Positions 24,338 through 36,812 of a stretch of DNA of 64,000 bases are shown here, piece by piece. A model generated the notes under the pieces. It did no database searches and was not told the origin of the DNA. It was given only the letters and a program-made list of their open reading frames with translations. The translations under genes were made by a program, and so were the position numbers. Origin of the DNA: Alternaria dauci (lineage: Eukaryota; Ascomycota; Dothideomycetes; Pleosporales; Pleosporaceae); the NCBI RefSeq assembly GCF_042100115.1, contig NC_091272.1, forward strand, positions 5,580,001-5,644,000, given 5' to 3'. How positions within the stretch are numbered: position 1 is the first letter of the stretch; the number at the start of each line of letters is the position of its first letter.

Positions 24338-24940
24338 ATGACAGTCTTTGGAAGCAAGCAAGACTTCAACAGCCTAGGCCTGGAAAAATTCCGACAGTCG
24401 CACGCTCACGCCTCACAGGACTGCACCATCTGTCTCCGACCCCTTGCCGTCCACCCGACCAAAGACGGTATCCCAGACCCAAAGTGTCACGAGGCTGTCC
24501 GTATCAGCGCCTGTGGTCACATTATCGGCAAAATCTGTCTAGATGCCTGGCTCGACGTCGGTCATACCTGTCCAGCATGCAACCGCCTTCTCTTCGAAGC
24601 CGCCGGCGATCCTATCACACAGGCAGATGTCACCAGTATCCTCCGTTTGTTGGGTCCGTATTTCGATGAGGATGTGATCTTGGCGGTTATTGCGCGGCTT
24701 GTGGTCCGTCAGGAGCAGGAGTGTGCGCGAATGAGACAGGCGCATGAGATTGAGATGGAGAGGATTAAAGCAGAAGAGATGGAGGCAAACAACGACAGGT
24801 TTGCGCTTTCTGAAGAGGACTTCTTGGATAGTGGTGATGAGTTGGATTCGGATGAGGTTGATGACGATAAGGAGTCTGAGCTAGGAGAGGAAGACAACGA
24901 TGACTTTGGGGAGAAAGAACGCGATGCGGGTTCAACTTAG
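24338..24940 (+). CDS. RING-type zinc finger protein
   Basis: An intronless frame of 200 residues. The RING runs from about 29 to 82: CTICLRPL, then a CHEAVRISACGH segment, ICLDAWL and CPACN. In the CGHIIGKIC part the usual fifth ligand position holds Gly, a variant seen in many fungal RINGs; the Cys/His of PKCHE may contribute instead. The second half is a long helix rich in Glu and Met (about 115-150), then an acidic tail (DSGDELDSDEVDDDKE). A ubiquitin ligase role is the usual reading for the family; a substrate cannot be named. It converges with the MFS transporter 203 bp away. Confidence 0.78.
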   Translation: MTVFGSKQDFNSLGLEKFRQSHAHASQDCTICLRPLAVHPTKDGIPDPKCHEAVRISACGHIIGKICLDAWLDVGHTCPACNRLLFEAAGDPITQADVTSILRLLGPYFDEDVILAVIARLVVRQEQECARMRQAHEIEMERIKAEEMEANNDRFALSEEDFLDSGDELDSDEVDDDKESELGEEDNDDFGEKERDAGST

Positions 24941-25143
24941 AGTCTGACTTATTGTCGGCCAAGAAATCTGCAGCATTTTTCGGGTATTTCATGGGGTCAC
25001 TGGAGGATATGGCAGGTTCACGGTAGACAAGTCGCTTCATTACAGTCTCTGAAACCATTTTGCTATGGAAGCCTGGAATATGGCCTGCATCGGAGCCACT
25101 GGCACCAGGGTATCTGGGCTCTTGTATCTTTAATCCCACTCAA

Positions 25144-27018
25144 TCACTTATTCTCAACTCTAAGATTCGTCCACATCAACCCTGTAACCGGGACCTTGGC
25201 CGCCGCGAATCCAATCAGCACCTTGACCTGCAGGTTGTACGCCTCTCCAAACACCATCCTCACCCGCTCGAGAGTATCAGGTGAAAGATGTTGCGCTAAC
25301 TCTGTCCTTTCCAACAAACTTTCTGCAAGTTCCAAGGGAAGGATATCGGTTAGGTGCGAACGAATGTAGGGCGTAGAGATGGATGTCACAATAGCGATAC
25401 CGATTAGACCACCCAGGGTACGAAACTGCGATGTAGCTGCTGAGCCGACAGCTAGTAATCGTTAGTAACATGACAATTCAGCTTATGAATGCCAGGATAT
25501 AGTGTGCGACTTACCCAAATCCCTCTTCTCCATCGCATACGGCACAAGCATGATGAGTCCAGAATTCACAAGTCCAGTTCCCATGCCAGCAACGATCTGG
25601 AACGCATACTGACTAGCATCGATATGCGACGAAGTGTCGATCCACGCCAACAACGCGATACCGAGAACTTCCATCAGAGAGCCTGCGAGGATGATCCAGC
25701 ACGGCGGTATCCTGGGCTTGCCCATCAGTGCGCCGGCAACTGCACTGCCAAAGGGTACGAAGGCGCCGTAGGTGAGGAGGCGGACGGCGGCTGCGAGGGG
25801 GGAGAGGCCGTTCACGGTGATGTAACGCTGGGGGATCTGTGCGATGCATACGAACATGACTGTTCCGGAGAGGTAGGTGTTTCTAGTGCATGTGTTAGCA
25901 TAGATTGAGATGGTGGTGTAATTGGGTAGACGTACATGATCATGCCCAGCTGTATGCGGCTCTGGCAGAAGCGCCAAGGGAAGACGGGCTCGGGGTTGGT
26001 GCGACGCTGTGTTGCGTACCATTGCCATGTAAAGAAGGCGACTGCAAAAGGCGCAGAAGCAACGAGCAAGGGAAGGACTTTGTTGGATGACCACGGGTAG
26101 TCTAACGATGCTTGCTGGAGACCTGTAGCGAGCAGCACAAGAGTTCCTAGCATCAAGGTCGCACCTAGAAAGTCGAGTCGACGGAGAGAGTGCTTCGAGA
26201 AAATGGGGTGTTTCTGCTGCGCAGCAGGTTCGTTGAACAGTGTTCTCGGAAGGGTGAAGCAAAGCGAGATGGCTGTAAGAAGTCCTACTGGGACACTGAT
26301 CATAATGTCAGTAGTCTTCATGATTCAATTCGGAAGAAACACATACTTCAAAAGAAAGATCCACCGCCAGCTTCCGTGCAGTGTGATTCCGCCACCAAGA
26401 AGCGGCCCTGTGATCAAACTGAGCGCAAGCACCATGCTAACACCCGCCATGTACTGTGGTAACTTCCTCTTGGGGACAATCTCCATGAACATGAGTTGAG
26501 TGAGTGCATATACGCCACAGCCTCCAATGCCCTGGCACCATCTAAACATGATGAGCTGTATGAGTGTCTGACTAGCCCCACAGAGTGCCGAGAACAAGGT
26601 GAAGATGAGCAGTGCAGCGATGAGTGTGTACTTCCGTCCTGCAATGTCCGACAGTTTTGCCCAGATCATCTGGAGACCTTGGATGAGATTAGACGAGCGG
26701 CCGTTTTGGGATCACAATACGATACTTACTGCAATATGTCAACATGTATGCTGTGAAGAGCCATGAGCTCTTTTCGTAGCCGCCGAGTTCATCGGTAATG
26801 TCCACAATAGCAGTACTGATGACTGTAGACTCAAGAGTAACAAGGAAGATGGAGACCGTAAGCCCAGCATTGATCAGGTAGAGCTTGATACCTGTAATGT
26901 ATCTTGATTCATCCGCCGTAGCCACGGTCTCGACTTCATTCGGGGGTGAGGTGTCTGAAAACGCCTTCTCGATACTCGTAGCGTCCATTGCGACATCGTC
27001 TCTCGACGTAGAAGACAT
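25144..27018 (-). CDS. MFS drug/proton antiporter, 14-TM (DHA2-type)
   Basis: A plasma-membrane exporter of the major facilitator superfamily, probably for toxic or self-made compounds. Five exons, 27018-26730, 26677-26347, 26295-25936, 25882-25515 and 25451-25144, join in frame to 551 residues. Motifs: LESTVIS in TM1, WLFTAYMLTY, the loop 2-3 motif AKLSDIAGRKY, FRWCQGIGG, the antiporter-type GPLLGGGIT, and WRWIFLLNVPVG rebuilt exactly over intron 2. Start 27018 (MSSTSRDD) is chosen over an ATG at 27060, because a TATA element lies only 11 bp before the latter. It is divergent from the P450 gene. Confidence 0.93.
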
Positions 27019-28932
27019 CTCTGTGCTCTGAGATGAGAAATTTGTGAAAAAGCAGAACACAATGGCACAATATTTTTATAAAAGGGTGACCGCCAGGGAT
27101 GCAGCAGCTGTGCCACCTAGCGAACGTGAATATAGCATCCTCCTTGCTCTTACTATGGTATTAGGCGAGATTATCGTACGTGGTAACTGAAGATCGGTGA
27201 CACCTGGGAGCTCCCTCCACCAATGAAAAGCGCTCCTATGATCTAGATGAAATGCTCAGTGTGAAGAGGAGACCCTTGTTAGGCATCCACGTACAAAACT
27301 TACGCCCTTCACCACAATACGACAGGACCGTGCCATGCATCACTGGCTATCGAAGCGCATGCATCCAAGAACACGCGGCGAAAGGTACCGTTCAAGTCCT
27401 GGCAGCCCGACGGTATCGCAAATCAAGCCTTCCCAACTGCCGCATGATGCTGCGAGCCGATAGTAAGCTGATGATTCCGGGAAGACGGTATCACAGAGAC
27501 GCCGCAATGAGAATGGTCCCTGGCCCCCATATGCGAGCCGGAGTAAGATCTCGCTCGATACATGTGGCTGTTCTCGGTGTGCGCGAATTCATGCAGATAG
27601 TGAAGGGTATGCTTCCGTGGCCCCAGAGGATAGCTGTGGGGGGCGGGGCTGTGTGATTGGCGCTGTTCTTGTCGCCCGCTGCCCGCCTCCCGCCCGGGCG
27701 TTGCTTGTCGGAACGTGAGAACTAACAGTCAACATGTGTTCTGTACCGAGAGGCTGGTTAAATGCCGTCAAAACCCCAACTAGCGAGTCAATGCGCAAGC
27801 AAAACCCCGTGGCTCTCGTATATTCTAACGTCGTGAGGTGCAACCGACGAGAAGGTCCGACGCGAAGAGTTAGCAAAAGTATCCCTGATGGACTCTTTTC
27901 GCGAGACAGGGTCGGCCTTACTAAGGCGCTCGCTGATCTTACGTTCTTTGCGACAACCTGGCCTGTTGTTTTTACTGTCTTGCAGTCAAGCGTTGACAAT
28001 AACAAAGAACGCTGCGCAGATCTTCAAAGTACGCGACAGCAACATAATAGCAGAGTAAAGCCCTCTACGTGTTATCCCTATTACTCTCGACCCAGCTCCC
28101 GACAGGACTGTCCTCGTTACGATGTCCAACTTCATTTCCCGTCTCGTCGCCAATCTGGCCCCAAGAGATGGCGCTTAGATTGTCAGGGTTGTTATTGAGA
28201 TGGCCCTCATCGCGGTCGGCGACCCAAAGCTGGATGACTGCAGATGCGATAGCCTCACAGATCGTGGTTAGCCTCGGTTTTCTAGATTGACAACTGCGAC
28301 CACTCCCGTTGATTTGTGGGCCGCCGCTATGCTCAAACAGCAATCGCGCTTACACTCTGCGGAGAACTAGCACAAAGAAAGGCTTGAACCAACCTTGGAC
28401 CGGGGCACATACATGTGACTCTCGTAGACTATAGAGTGCTGAGTCTTCGTGTTATCGGCTCCAAGCGCCACTGCAATCGTGCTGGTATGCCTGATATGCT
28501 CGATATGCCGTTAATAGAGATGTCTTTTCTCAGTGAGGATGGCCTAGCATGGTGGATAGATTGAAGGCGGTCCATTAGCGCTGTCTCGGGGAGAGAGATG
28601 GAAAATCAGAAGTCTGAATGGTGGAAAAAGAAAGTTGAGGTGGGAAGGATGCTTCTGCTGCCGCCAGAGACCATGCTAAGCTGCGAACGTGGATGGGATA
28701 TCTGCGTGTTGGGATGACGGTGGCTGATAGTCTAGCTAGAGATTGAGGGCGGAAAGACTCCAGGGAAGGAGCTCTGATAGCACCTGATGGAGATTGAGAC
28801 AATATGAGGAAAGCCCTGCGGTGTGGTGTCGTAAGATATAAGGTCAAGCGCCGTGGAGGTACAACTCTAGGATTCTCGATTATAAGCCTCTCCAACTCTT
28901 CAGCACTTGAACCTTTTTTGCCCTATTCCAGA
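27019..28932. promoter_or_regulatory. Intergenic region between divergent MFS and P450 genes
   Basis: A 1914 bp region holding both promoters. Open frames inside it are short, overlap on both strands and show no domain. It is long for this window, which leaves room for regulatory sites or a non-coding transcript that I cannot identify by eye. Confidence 0.5.
27071..27080 (-). promoter_or_regulatory. TATA box of the MFS gene
   Basis: The minus strand reads TATAAAAATA, 53-62 bp upstream of the chosen MFS start codon at 27018. This is a good match to a TATA box at a plausible distance for a fungal gene with a short leader. Confidence 0.6.
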
Positions 28933-30676
28933 ATGATCATCTCGATTCCAATTGCCGTCGGCGTGGCCGCAGTCTATGTCAGTGGCTCTTCAACATGTAA
29001 CACAGTCTTGACTTACATGAAGACAGTTTGTGTGTTGCGCTGTATACAACCTATGGTTCCATCCTCTTGCGAAACAGCCAGGACCGTTCTTTGCTCGCAT
29101 CTCGGGCATTCCCTCATTCTACCATGCCTGCAGAGGAGATCGTCACATCTGGTCTTGGAGGCAGTTCCAGATTTATGGTACGTTCAACTCCAGGCTCACT
29201 TCGTGCATCCCACTGACTCTCTTCCCAGGCGACAAGTTCCGAGCGACACCAAATCTTCTTCTCTTCCAGACCCCTGAAGCTTATAATGCCATGTTTGGTC
29301 ACAAAGCGAACGTCAAGAAGTCTCCATTCTATGAAGTGTGGAGGCGGCACAAGCACGACCTCAACACACTAGGCTGTACCGATGTTGAAACGCACGCCAG
29401 GAGGAGAAAGGCTCTCTCGTTGGCTTTTACCGATCAGTCAGTCAAGGCTACCGTGCCTTTTGTAGCTCGACATGTCGACCGTTGGAACGAGTTACTGCCC
29501 GGTGAGATCTTCGGTGTCGAGGGATGGTCTGGGCCGCAGAACCTTACGGAGTGGACTGACTACTTGCTGTTTGACATGTTCGGCGATATCTGCTTCGGCA
29601 GCGCCAACAACACCAAAGAGCCTGGGCCGAACAACCTAAAGCGCATTCCGCACAACATCACCAGATACCTGCGCTTTTATAACCCTGTGAGTTACCATCA
29701 GCCCCTATGATAGCTCTTATATTCATTCTGACGGCCGTAGCTCGCCAAGTCACCTTTTCGAAGCCTGTTGCTTTGGCTCAAGCCGCGTGGCTTGGATAAC
29801 CTGATGAAGCTCATCACCCCGAAAGAGATCAAAGAATACTTTGCCTTTACCGAAAATCTGGCCATGAGCCGAGTCGAATCTGAAAGGAAGAACGAGACGG
29901 AAAAGCGTCCAGCTGAGCGCGAAGACATGTTCCACTTCCTGTGCACAGCCAAAGACCCAGAGACGGGTGACTTTGCGCTGACCACGGAAAACTTGATAGC
30001 CGATGCAAATCTGCTCACTGTTGCCGGCTCAGACACCACAAGTGCCACGGTGACTGCGCTCTTCTTCTTCATAACTCGCAACCCGAAAGTCTACACAAAC
30101 CTGGTCAATGAAATCAGGAACAACTTCGACAGTGCTGAAGATATCGGTCCGGGTCCGGATCTGATGGCAAAGTGCGAGTACCTCAGAGCAGCGGTATACG
30201 AGTCCCTGCGCCTCTCGCCGGCTGGCCCTAGTGAGCTTGAACGCACCGTACTTTCGGGCGGCATCAGGATAGCTGGCGAACATATTCCTGGAGGTATCAC
30301 GATCGGAGTGCCCAAATGGTCGCTCGGCCGGAACGAAGCCCTCTGGGGTGATTACAATACGTTCCGCCCGGAGAGATGGATCGCCTCCGGTTCGAATACG
30401 CAAGAGGAGGTGAATCACTTGAAGCGGTCCTTCCATCCGTTCTCCAAGGGCGTAGGAAGCTGTCTAGGTCAGAAGATGGCAATGATACAGCTTTGCATGA
30501 TTGTTGGGAGAACTCTGTGGAGATACGACGTGCGTCAGGCTCCTGGGCAATGCGTTGGAGAGGGTCGTCCTGATCTTGGCTGGGGCAGGAGGAACCGTGG
30601 CCACTTCCAGCTGAGGGACGCATACATTTCTCTCCGTGAAGGTCCGATCGTGCAGTTCAAGAAGCGGGTGCTATGA
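28933..30676 (+). CDS. Cytochrome P450 monooxygenase
   Basis: A membrane-anchored heme monooxygenase, substrate unknown. Exons 28933-28977, 29027-29177, 29229-29686 and 29741-30676 give 529 residues. The N-terminal anchor (MIISIPIAVGVAAVYFVCC) is formed by joining the 15-codon first exon. YNLWFHPLAKQPGPF follows, the proline-rich hinge of filamentous fungal P450s. Further marks are the I-helix AGSDTTSA (about 313-320), the ExxR motif in YESLRLSP (about 372), and the heme loop FSKGVGSCLG with Cys459. The sequence GDRHIW and HKANVKKSPFYE near the N-terminus resemble fungal P450s near the CYP65 (isotrichodermin hydroxylase-like) group; that subgroup call is tentative. It pairs with the divergent MFS exporter. 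Confidence 0.93.
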
Positions 30677-32641
30677 TCGTAGCTTCACAGTAGGGGTGTA
30701 AGACGGTAGTCTGCAATTCGCTGAGCAGGGCTGCAAGCTCATATTTCATTCTGTTTTCATGTTGCAGGATAACGCCGACGGCGAACGTTGGTTTCGGTGG
30801 AGCGGTGGCAGTCGCATGCATGATTTAATCGAGCGCCGTTCTCTTAGTCATCGACCCTCCCTTCGTGATTGCCTTCATCTCAACCGTGGGAACACACTAA
30901 CTTCGACCAAGATGCTTCGCTGCAGACATCCACCTCAGCTGGCACGCTAAATTATCGGCGACGAGGGGGACATCTCACTCACTGCATGAGCAATCATAAA
31001 ACATCATACTTTTTGCATGCAAAACAAAAACCCCAACGAAGTGGCAGTTCAACGATGAGTTGGCTCACATTCCCGGAATGCAGCCCAATCACTACCAACC
31101 CTTGACAACGGCTGCTCGAGGCCTCGTCACTACTCAACCCAATCATGGCATGCAGCAACTACTCCAGGGTTCAAGACACGTGAAAAGCAGTGTTCCAGAC
31201 TACAAAAGCAAGTGGGAGGCGAAGGGCGATGATGGCAACGGGAGGCGAGTCGCCTTCCGGTGAGCGCGTCGGTGAGTCATACGCCGACGACCCATGCAAC
31301 GCCCAAAAAGTCGTGCACGCCAGGCCGCACCCTCCCAACTCCAACCCTCGGCGATGATCCCCGCATTCAAGGACTGTTGTGTGTTTTCCTGTTGCCCACA
31401 AACAGCCTTGTTGTTGCCGCGATGGCGTGTTCTATTGTTTGCGCTTTGTTGAGTGCGTGTTGGGTGCGCGCGCATTCAAAGCCGGGGAGGCGCAGCTGTC
31501 TCAGATTGTCGCACGCCTTGGGTAGGGCGGCAACACAACCGTGAGATTTCCAGGAGACGCGTCGCGATGAGGTTTTTCTCTTCGTCCTGCGCGGACGATG
31601 GCGGCTAGTGTGCGGCAAGTGAGGCGACGGGGTTGAGTGGACGGGCTGGATTTGGGCCATGGCTTAATCCGGGTCAGTGCGTCGTCATCGCTGGTAATGA
31701 GGAAAAGGCACCGGCCGACCTGCGAGCATCAGTGAGGCCAGGCAGCAACGTCACCGCTGCACCTTCCAGTACGGCATGCACAAGGCCGTCGGTGAGCAGC
31801 ACCAAGATGACGCGCACAGGCAGAGTGCATCAGTGATTGCGACGCCGCATATGCGAGGTGAAGCTGGGGGAGAGGTGAAGGGAAACTGTCGCGCATGGTG
31901 CTGGGAGCCCCTTTTACTCACGGCAGAATCTTCTCGCTACCGGCTATCTGAAGCTAAGCCCCAATCGCCGCCGCAAACCCCTGCCCACTAGCGCGCCTCG
32001 CAGGGCTTGGCGGCCGGGCTCCCAGCACTATAAGTTCTCGGCCTCCCCCCCAAGTTTTTCACGAGATTTCCGCCGAGCCCGCCGTTGTCGCAACACCTCA
32101 ACCTCTCTACACCACCATCGCCGCACTTGAAAACTCGCATTTTCAGCTGCGTGCTCACTCACACTGCGACTCGAAAACTCCGGTGTGCTAAGTCCACACA
32201 TATCCACTCTCTCAGAGGTCGCGATCGGCGCTAGCTTCATCCAGCTCGCGACAGCCCAACTGCAGCCTCGCCCCCAGTCGCAATCCCGACTTACCCCGCC
32301 AAAGGCTTGCTGGCTACGCTTTTGGTCACCTTAATCTCTCCACTAACTCGCCGTCGTCTTTGCGACAGCTACCCACTCGACGGCATACTTGTCAACGTTT
32401 GCGAGGGACTCATTCGCTTGTAGCTCTCCTGCCTCCGGTACCGTCTCCACCTATTCCATAGACAAGACCACCCACTACTCTCCTCCGGCATCGACCGACC
32501 TCGCTATACACATCGCGATCTCGTAGTCTGCCCAGCTTGACCGTCGCTGCCGCTCTAGAACACATTCTGACCTGCGCAGTCTGTCAAGATACCTCACTCT
32601 CCTCAAGAGTCTATCGCTCCAATTCCAATCAATAATTCATC
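30677..32641. other. Intergenic and long TBP leader region
   Basis: A 1965 bp stretch between the P450 and TBP coding regions. The left two thirds show nothing I can support. From about 32030 to 32641 the plus strand is strongly C/T-rich, typical of the transcribed leader of a highly expressed fungal gene, so TBP probably has a 5' UTR of about 600 bases or a leader intron. Confidence 0.5.
32029..32034 (+). promoter_or_regulatory. Possible TATA box upstream of TBP
   Basis: TATAAG lies at the left boundary of the pyrimidine-rich leader, about 610 bp before the TBP start codon. Its position at the edge of the C/T-rich tract is what makes it a candidate core promoter. The transcription start is not seen directly. 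Confidence 0.35.
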
Positions 32642-33496
32642 ATGGATCCAAACTCCTTGACTTCTCACCCGTCCACCGCCGCCCAGGCTCAGACGGTAAG
32701 CTCTCGTGATGTCTCCTGTCTGTCAAGTTGTTCTAACGCTCGCTCTCAGTTCGTTGCTCCTGGATCTCTCTCCTACCCCCAGGGCGCGAACCTCGACCTG
32801 ACTGCGCCTGCCCCTGAGCAGAACACTCAGCAGGTTGCCGACAATGCAAACGGTGTCGCCACGCCTGCGGCTACTCCCGATACACAGAACGGTCAAGTGC
32901 CTTCTGGCATCGTGCCTACTCTCCAGAACATCGTGGCTACCGTCAACCTGTCCGCTCGCCTTGACCTCAAGACCATCGCTCTTCACGCCCGTAACGCTGA
33001 ATACAACCCCAAGCGTTTCGCTGCCGTTATCATGCGTATTCGTGAGCCCAAGACAACGGCCCTGGTCTTTGCGAGTGGAAAAATGGTTGTAACCGGTGCC
33101 AAGTCTGAAGATGACAGCCGCCTTGCTTCCCGCAAATATGCGCGGATTATCCAGAAGCTCGGGTTCAGCGCAAAGTTCACCGTACGTTGTGTCGGACTGG
33201 GTATCCTTTCTTCAATGCTAACATTGGCATAGGACTTCAAGATCCAGAACATTGTCGGCTCCTGCGACATCCGCTTCCCCATTCGTCTCGAAGGTCTTGC
33301 ATCTCGCCATCACACTTTCTCTTCCTACGAGCCTGAGCTGTTCCCTGGTCTCATCTACCGTATGATGAAGCCGAGAATTGTCCTCTTGATCTTCGTATCT
33401 GGCAAGATCGTCCTCACTGGTGCCAAAGTTCGTGAGGAGATCTACCAGGCCTTTGAGCTCATCTACCCAGTCTTGTCGGATTTCCGCAAGTCTTGA
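32642..33496 (+). CDS. SPT15: TATA-box-binding protein (TBP)
   Basis: The general transcription factor that nucleates preinitiation complexes for all three nuclear RNA polymerases. Exons 32642-32695, 32750-33181 and 33233-33496 give 249 residues. The divergent N-terminal arm (Gln/Ala/Thr-rich, about 70 residues) is followed by the two saddle repeats: [15 protein letters not shown]...[16 protein letters not shown]...[13 protein letters not shown], and [12 protein letters not shown]...[13 protein letters not shown]...[15 protein letters not shown]. Intron 1 is 54 bp and has no in-frame stop, so retaining it would add 18 residues to the arm without breaking the frame. Intron 2 lies between the two repeats. 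Confidence 0.97.
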
Positions 33497-34994
33497 GCAA
33501 TCTTCTCTCTCCGGAATCCGTCTTAACGAGCCTTGACTATACACCCCAGCTGGTGACATGGCTATGACTTGGACCTTTTCTTCTAACTTGTCATTTTTGC
33601 GGCATTGCATGGTGTTATGGTGTGCGGCATTTCCTTTATGCCTCTTCAAAACTCGAAATCTTTTCAAAACTCTAAATTACCCCTCGACACGATTAGACAT
33701 CTGCACACGAGGTGCCTTCAACCCCTCTTAATCATGGTCACGAAGGCTTTTCTACTCTTCTCTTTTACTGGCGGGTATGATCACGTCGGCGGCTGGCGTG
33801 TGGGATGATACCGAGATTGCTTTATTGAGCCGAGGAAGGAACGTATGGACGTTCGGAAAGTGCGACCGTAAAAGCTCGCACGAGGACTCTCAGAGGTTGA
33901 CGATATGACACCAGAGTTCCTCATAGATGTTGGTGCCTCAAGCATCCATCGTATGTGTACATGACCCTTAGCCTTGAGACAGGTTAGGCAGTAATGTTAT
34001 CATGATATAATACTTTGTTTCCCTGCTGCTGTTGTGTGATCAGCAAGAGTGATATTCTTATCGTGTGCGGTTCCGGTTGCGTCCATGGGAAGAGGAATCC
34101 AGACCAATGTGTGCCTGTCGGGTTTGGAAGGTTGTACGAGAGCAACTAGCCGTCCAAGCGGTGAACGATGAGATTGCAGGTGCACTGCAGTCTCGCGTAA
34201 AAAGGGCCCGATTCACCTGCAGCCGCATACGTACTAAGCTCGGAGGGGATAATTGCGACCAACGCAGTGCGATGTCCAGGCGCGTAGGCTCAGGGTGCCT
34301 TTACAAATATCCATGGTTACGGGAGGCAAGGAACAACCAGAGCCGTAGGGCATACTATCCTCAGGAGTGCCAGCAAGAATACTGCTGACAAGTTAGCTAG
34401 CTTCGAAGACATGTCTTGCTTCATCCGGGTGCGTTATTGGAGTTGAGCGCTAGAAGATGAGTTGCGTCGTTGGGTGTCTCAGTTAGCGGTCGTAGGCTGC
34501 TTGACTCTGGCAGTAATCTTTCTTGATAGCGTTTCGAAACATGACGACATGGAATGACGTATAATATCTCCCACAACCTCTGTACTGTCGTTGAGGTTGA
34601 AGCTGTTGTAAGGGGTGTACCGGTTCTACTTTGGCCGTTGCGCGGAGTGCCGAGGTGATGGAAGAAGGGAAGTGGGAATTGTGAACTTGAGCCGAGAACA
34701 ATGCAGCGAGTCGGGCTATATCTACTGTCAGAAGTGCTGCGCATGATGAAGAATTCAAAGGCGCAGAAGGTGAATGTGTGGATGGGAAACGAGATGAACC
34801 CGTGGGTCGTGCGCGTATGCAATACAACGGTACCTTGGCGCCTTCCTCCTTAGCCAGCAACACCATGATCGCATACCTCTCCATCCTCACCTCCGTCCGC
34901 CATGTAGCCACCACTTCACTTCTCTAGCTATAATTTGTAATATTCCTCAGACCGATGCATACCTTCCTTACGTCTTACTGCTACCGCTGCCATC
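33497..34994. other. Intergenic, no supported gene
   Basis: A 1498 bp stretch between TBP and DLT1. Minus-strand open frames around 34421-34914 reach 143 codons, but their composition is poor and no domain is seen. The DLT1 promoter should lie at the right end. Confidence 0.5.
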
Positions 34995-36380
34995 ATGATG
35001 CGCATTCCTCTCTTCCGCATCTGGTACTCGACCACGTACACGACCCTTCTCATAGTCCTGCTCCTACTCCTCGCCGTCACGCCTGCGGATACGATATATC
35101 AGTCGATAAAATCTGAAGAACTCCAAAAACTGTTTGTCATTGGTGGCGTCTACCTGCTTACTTGCTTGATTGTGCTGTTGATCTACTCGACGCGTATCTA
35201 CACGAATAGGACTGTGCTTGCGGCGATACCGAAGAGCTATGTGCCGATCGAGGAAGGAGAGGTGGGCAAGGGGGTGCGGAGGATGATTGTGAAACATTTC
35301 AAGAGGAGTGCGGTCATTGCCTGGGACAGCAGGCCGAGGGACGTTAGGGGCGAGGCTGAACTAGACGAGGAGAAAGGAGAGGAATCACGGCCAAACACAG
35401 CGGAGACGAGGGAGAAGCACAAAGCACACAAAAAGAAAGGCCATCACCATCACCATGCGCCTGACGCGACAATCATCCCCATCTCTGCGAGTTCGCCGCC
35501 TTGGGGCCATGTCTCGCATCCTGGCTGGGCGTCGCCTTCGTCGCCTGATCTGCCAAACCTACAGTACTGGGGCGTCATCTGCGAACTGCCCAACCTCATC
35601 GAAGCGAAAGCCGTCTCGCTCGCGCCGCCAGACCCTGCGATTGAAGAAAGCGCGCCGCAGTATCCCGATAATGCGCCACCTCTGCCAGACGCGCGTATCG
35701 TCACCCTCCTCCAGCGTCCGCGCGCAATGGGCCTGCGCGAATACCTCGCTCGCCTCGCAGACTTTGGGCTGCTGAACCCCCCGGCTCTCGGCGCTACGTT
35801 CCTCGCGCAGTACGAATACGCGCGTTTCTCCACCGCGAGTCTGACAGAGACACAGTTCAGAGACATCATGGCCGTCTTTGCAGAGATCCTGAACGGCATG
35901 GTAGAAGTCGACCCCGACGTCGTCGAAGAAGCACGCGCACAAGACATCGAGTCCGACACGCGCAGCCTCGCACCCACAGAGTCCAGCTCCGAAACAAGCA
36001 GCTCCTCGCACTCACACCTGCCCTACCGCACACCGCAGCTCGAGCGCCAAGCCTCACTATCCTCTTTCAACAGCTCCCTCTCGTCCTCGGACAGCGGCTC
36101 AACTACGCACTCGCCCCAAACTGTCCGCACCGCGCCATCGCGCCAACAGCGCAGCTCCACGGTTTTCGGCACGCCACGCACACCCTCGCGAAGATCGTAT
36201 ACAGATGCAGAGTCGGAAACGGGATCGATTGTGGTTCACCAGAGGGCGCGAAGGAGTCCGAGCACATTGCTGCCCAACTCGAGTGAGAGTTCGCTAGGCA
36301 GTGCTGGGAGTGTGATTCGTCTGCATCCCAATCCTAGTGAGGGTGATTTGCCGTACGAGTACAATATTGATGCGGGGTGA
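34995..36380 (+). CDS. DLT1: DLT1-family membrane protein
   Basis: Ortholog of yeast Dlt1 (defect at low temperature), a membrane protein of unclear function. A single exon of 461 residues. It starts with two membrane spans (about 13-31 and 48-66) separated by TPADTIYQSIKSEELQKLF, then the signature YSTRIYTNRTVLAAIPKSYVPI and VGKGVRRMIV. A middle block, WGVICELPNLIEAKAVS, through REYLARLADFGLL, is also family-typical. A His-rich run (about residues 150-155) and a long Ser/Thr-rich C-terminal tail are low complexity. An ATG two bases upstream is out of frame. It converges with the thiolase gene. Confidence 0.88.
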   Translation: MMRIPLFRIWYSTTYTTLLIVLLLLLAVTPADTIYQSIKSEELQKLFVIGGVYLLTCLIVLLIYSTRIYTNRTVLAAIPKSYVPIEEGEVGKGVRRMIVKHFKRSAVIAWDSRPRDVRGEAELDEEKGEESRPNTAETREKHKAHKKKGHHHHHAPDATIIPISASSPPWGHVSHPGWASPSSPDLPNLQYWGVICELPNLIEAKAVSLAPPDPAIEESAPQYPDNAPPLPDARIVTLLQRPRAMGLREYLARLADFGLLNPPALGATFLAQYEYARFSTASLTETQFRDIMAVFAEILNGMVEVDPDVVEEARAQDIESDTRSLAPTESSSETSSSSHSHLPYRTPQLERQASLSSFNSSLSSSDSGSTTHSPQTVRTAPSRQQRSSTVFGTPRTPSRRSYTDAESETGSIVVHQRARRSPSTLLPNSSESSLGSAGSVIRLHPNPSEGDLPYEYNIDAG

Positions 36381-36812
36381 GGGGATGGAGATGTGAGGTA
36401 GAAGGCACATTAAACTTTATATATACAGACCACGCAAAACCGAGTCGGAGTCATAGCTGGGATACAGCGACGTCCAGGAACGAGGTTCGAGGGACGATGA
36501 GAGGCGCTTGTAGGGAGAAGAAGAAGAAGAACGTGATCGCGCCAGACATCGAGATCGTGGTATCAACAGGACAGGAGTAGCGGATTGAAGGGAGGCAGCG
36601 TTGACGGGCAGGAGGACACGACGGGCATCAGATCTGCGTACATGGACGTACACTGGAGGCATCATATCCCGCCAGCTTCATTGAAGAGAAGTGTCGCAAA
36701 CATTGTACATAGCATTCACGCCACATACCATCTTTCTCTTCATAACAATGATGTAAATTGAAAATACATTTTACGAAAAAACATCCAACATGAACTTTAG
36801 TTTCACCGTAAC
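36381..36812. other. Convergent 3' flanks of DLT1 and thiolase
   Basis: A 432 bp interval with both 3' UTRs. An AT-rich stretch near 36730-36785 may serve the thiolase 3' end. No gene is supported. Confidence 0.5.
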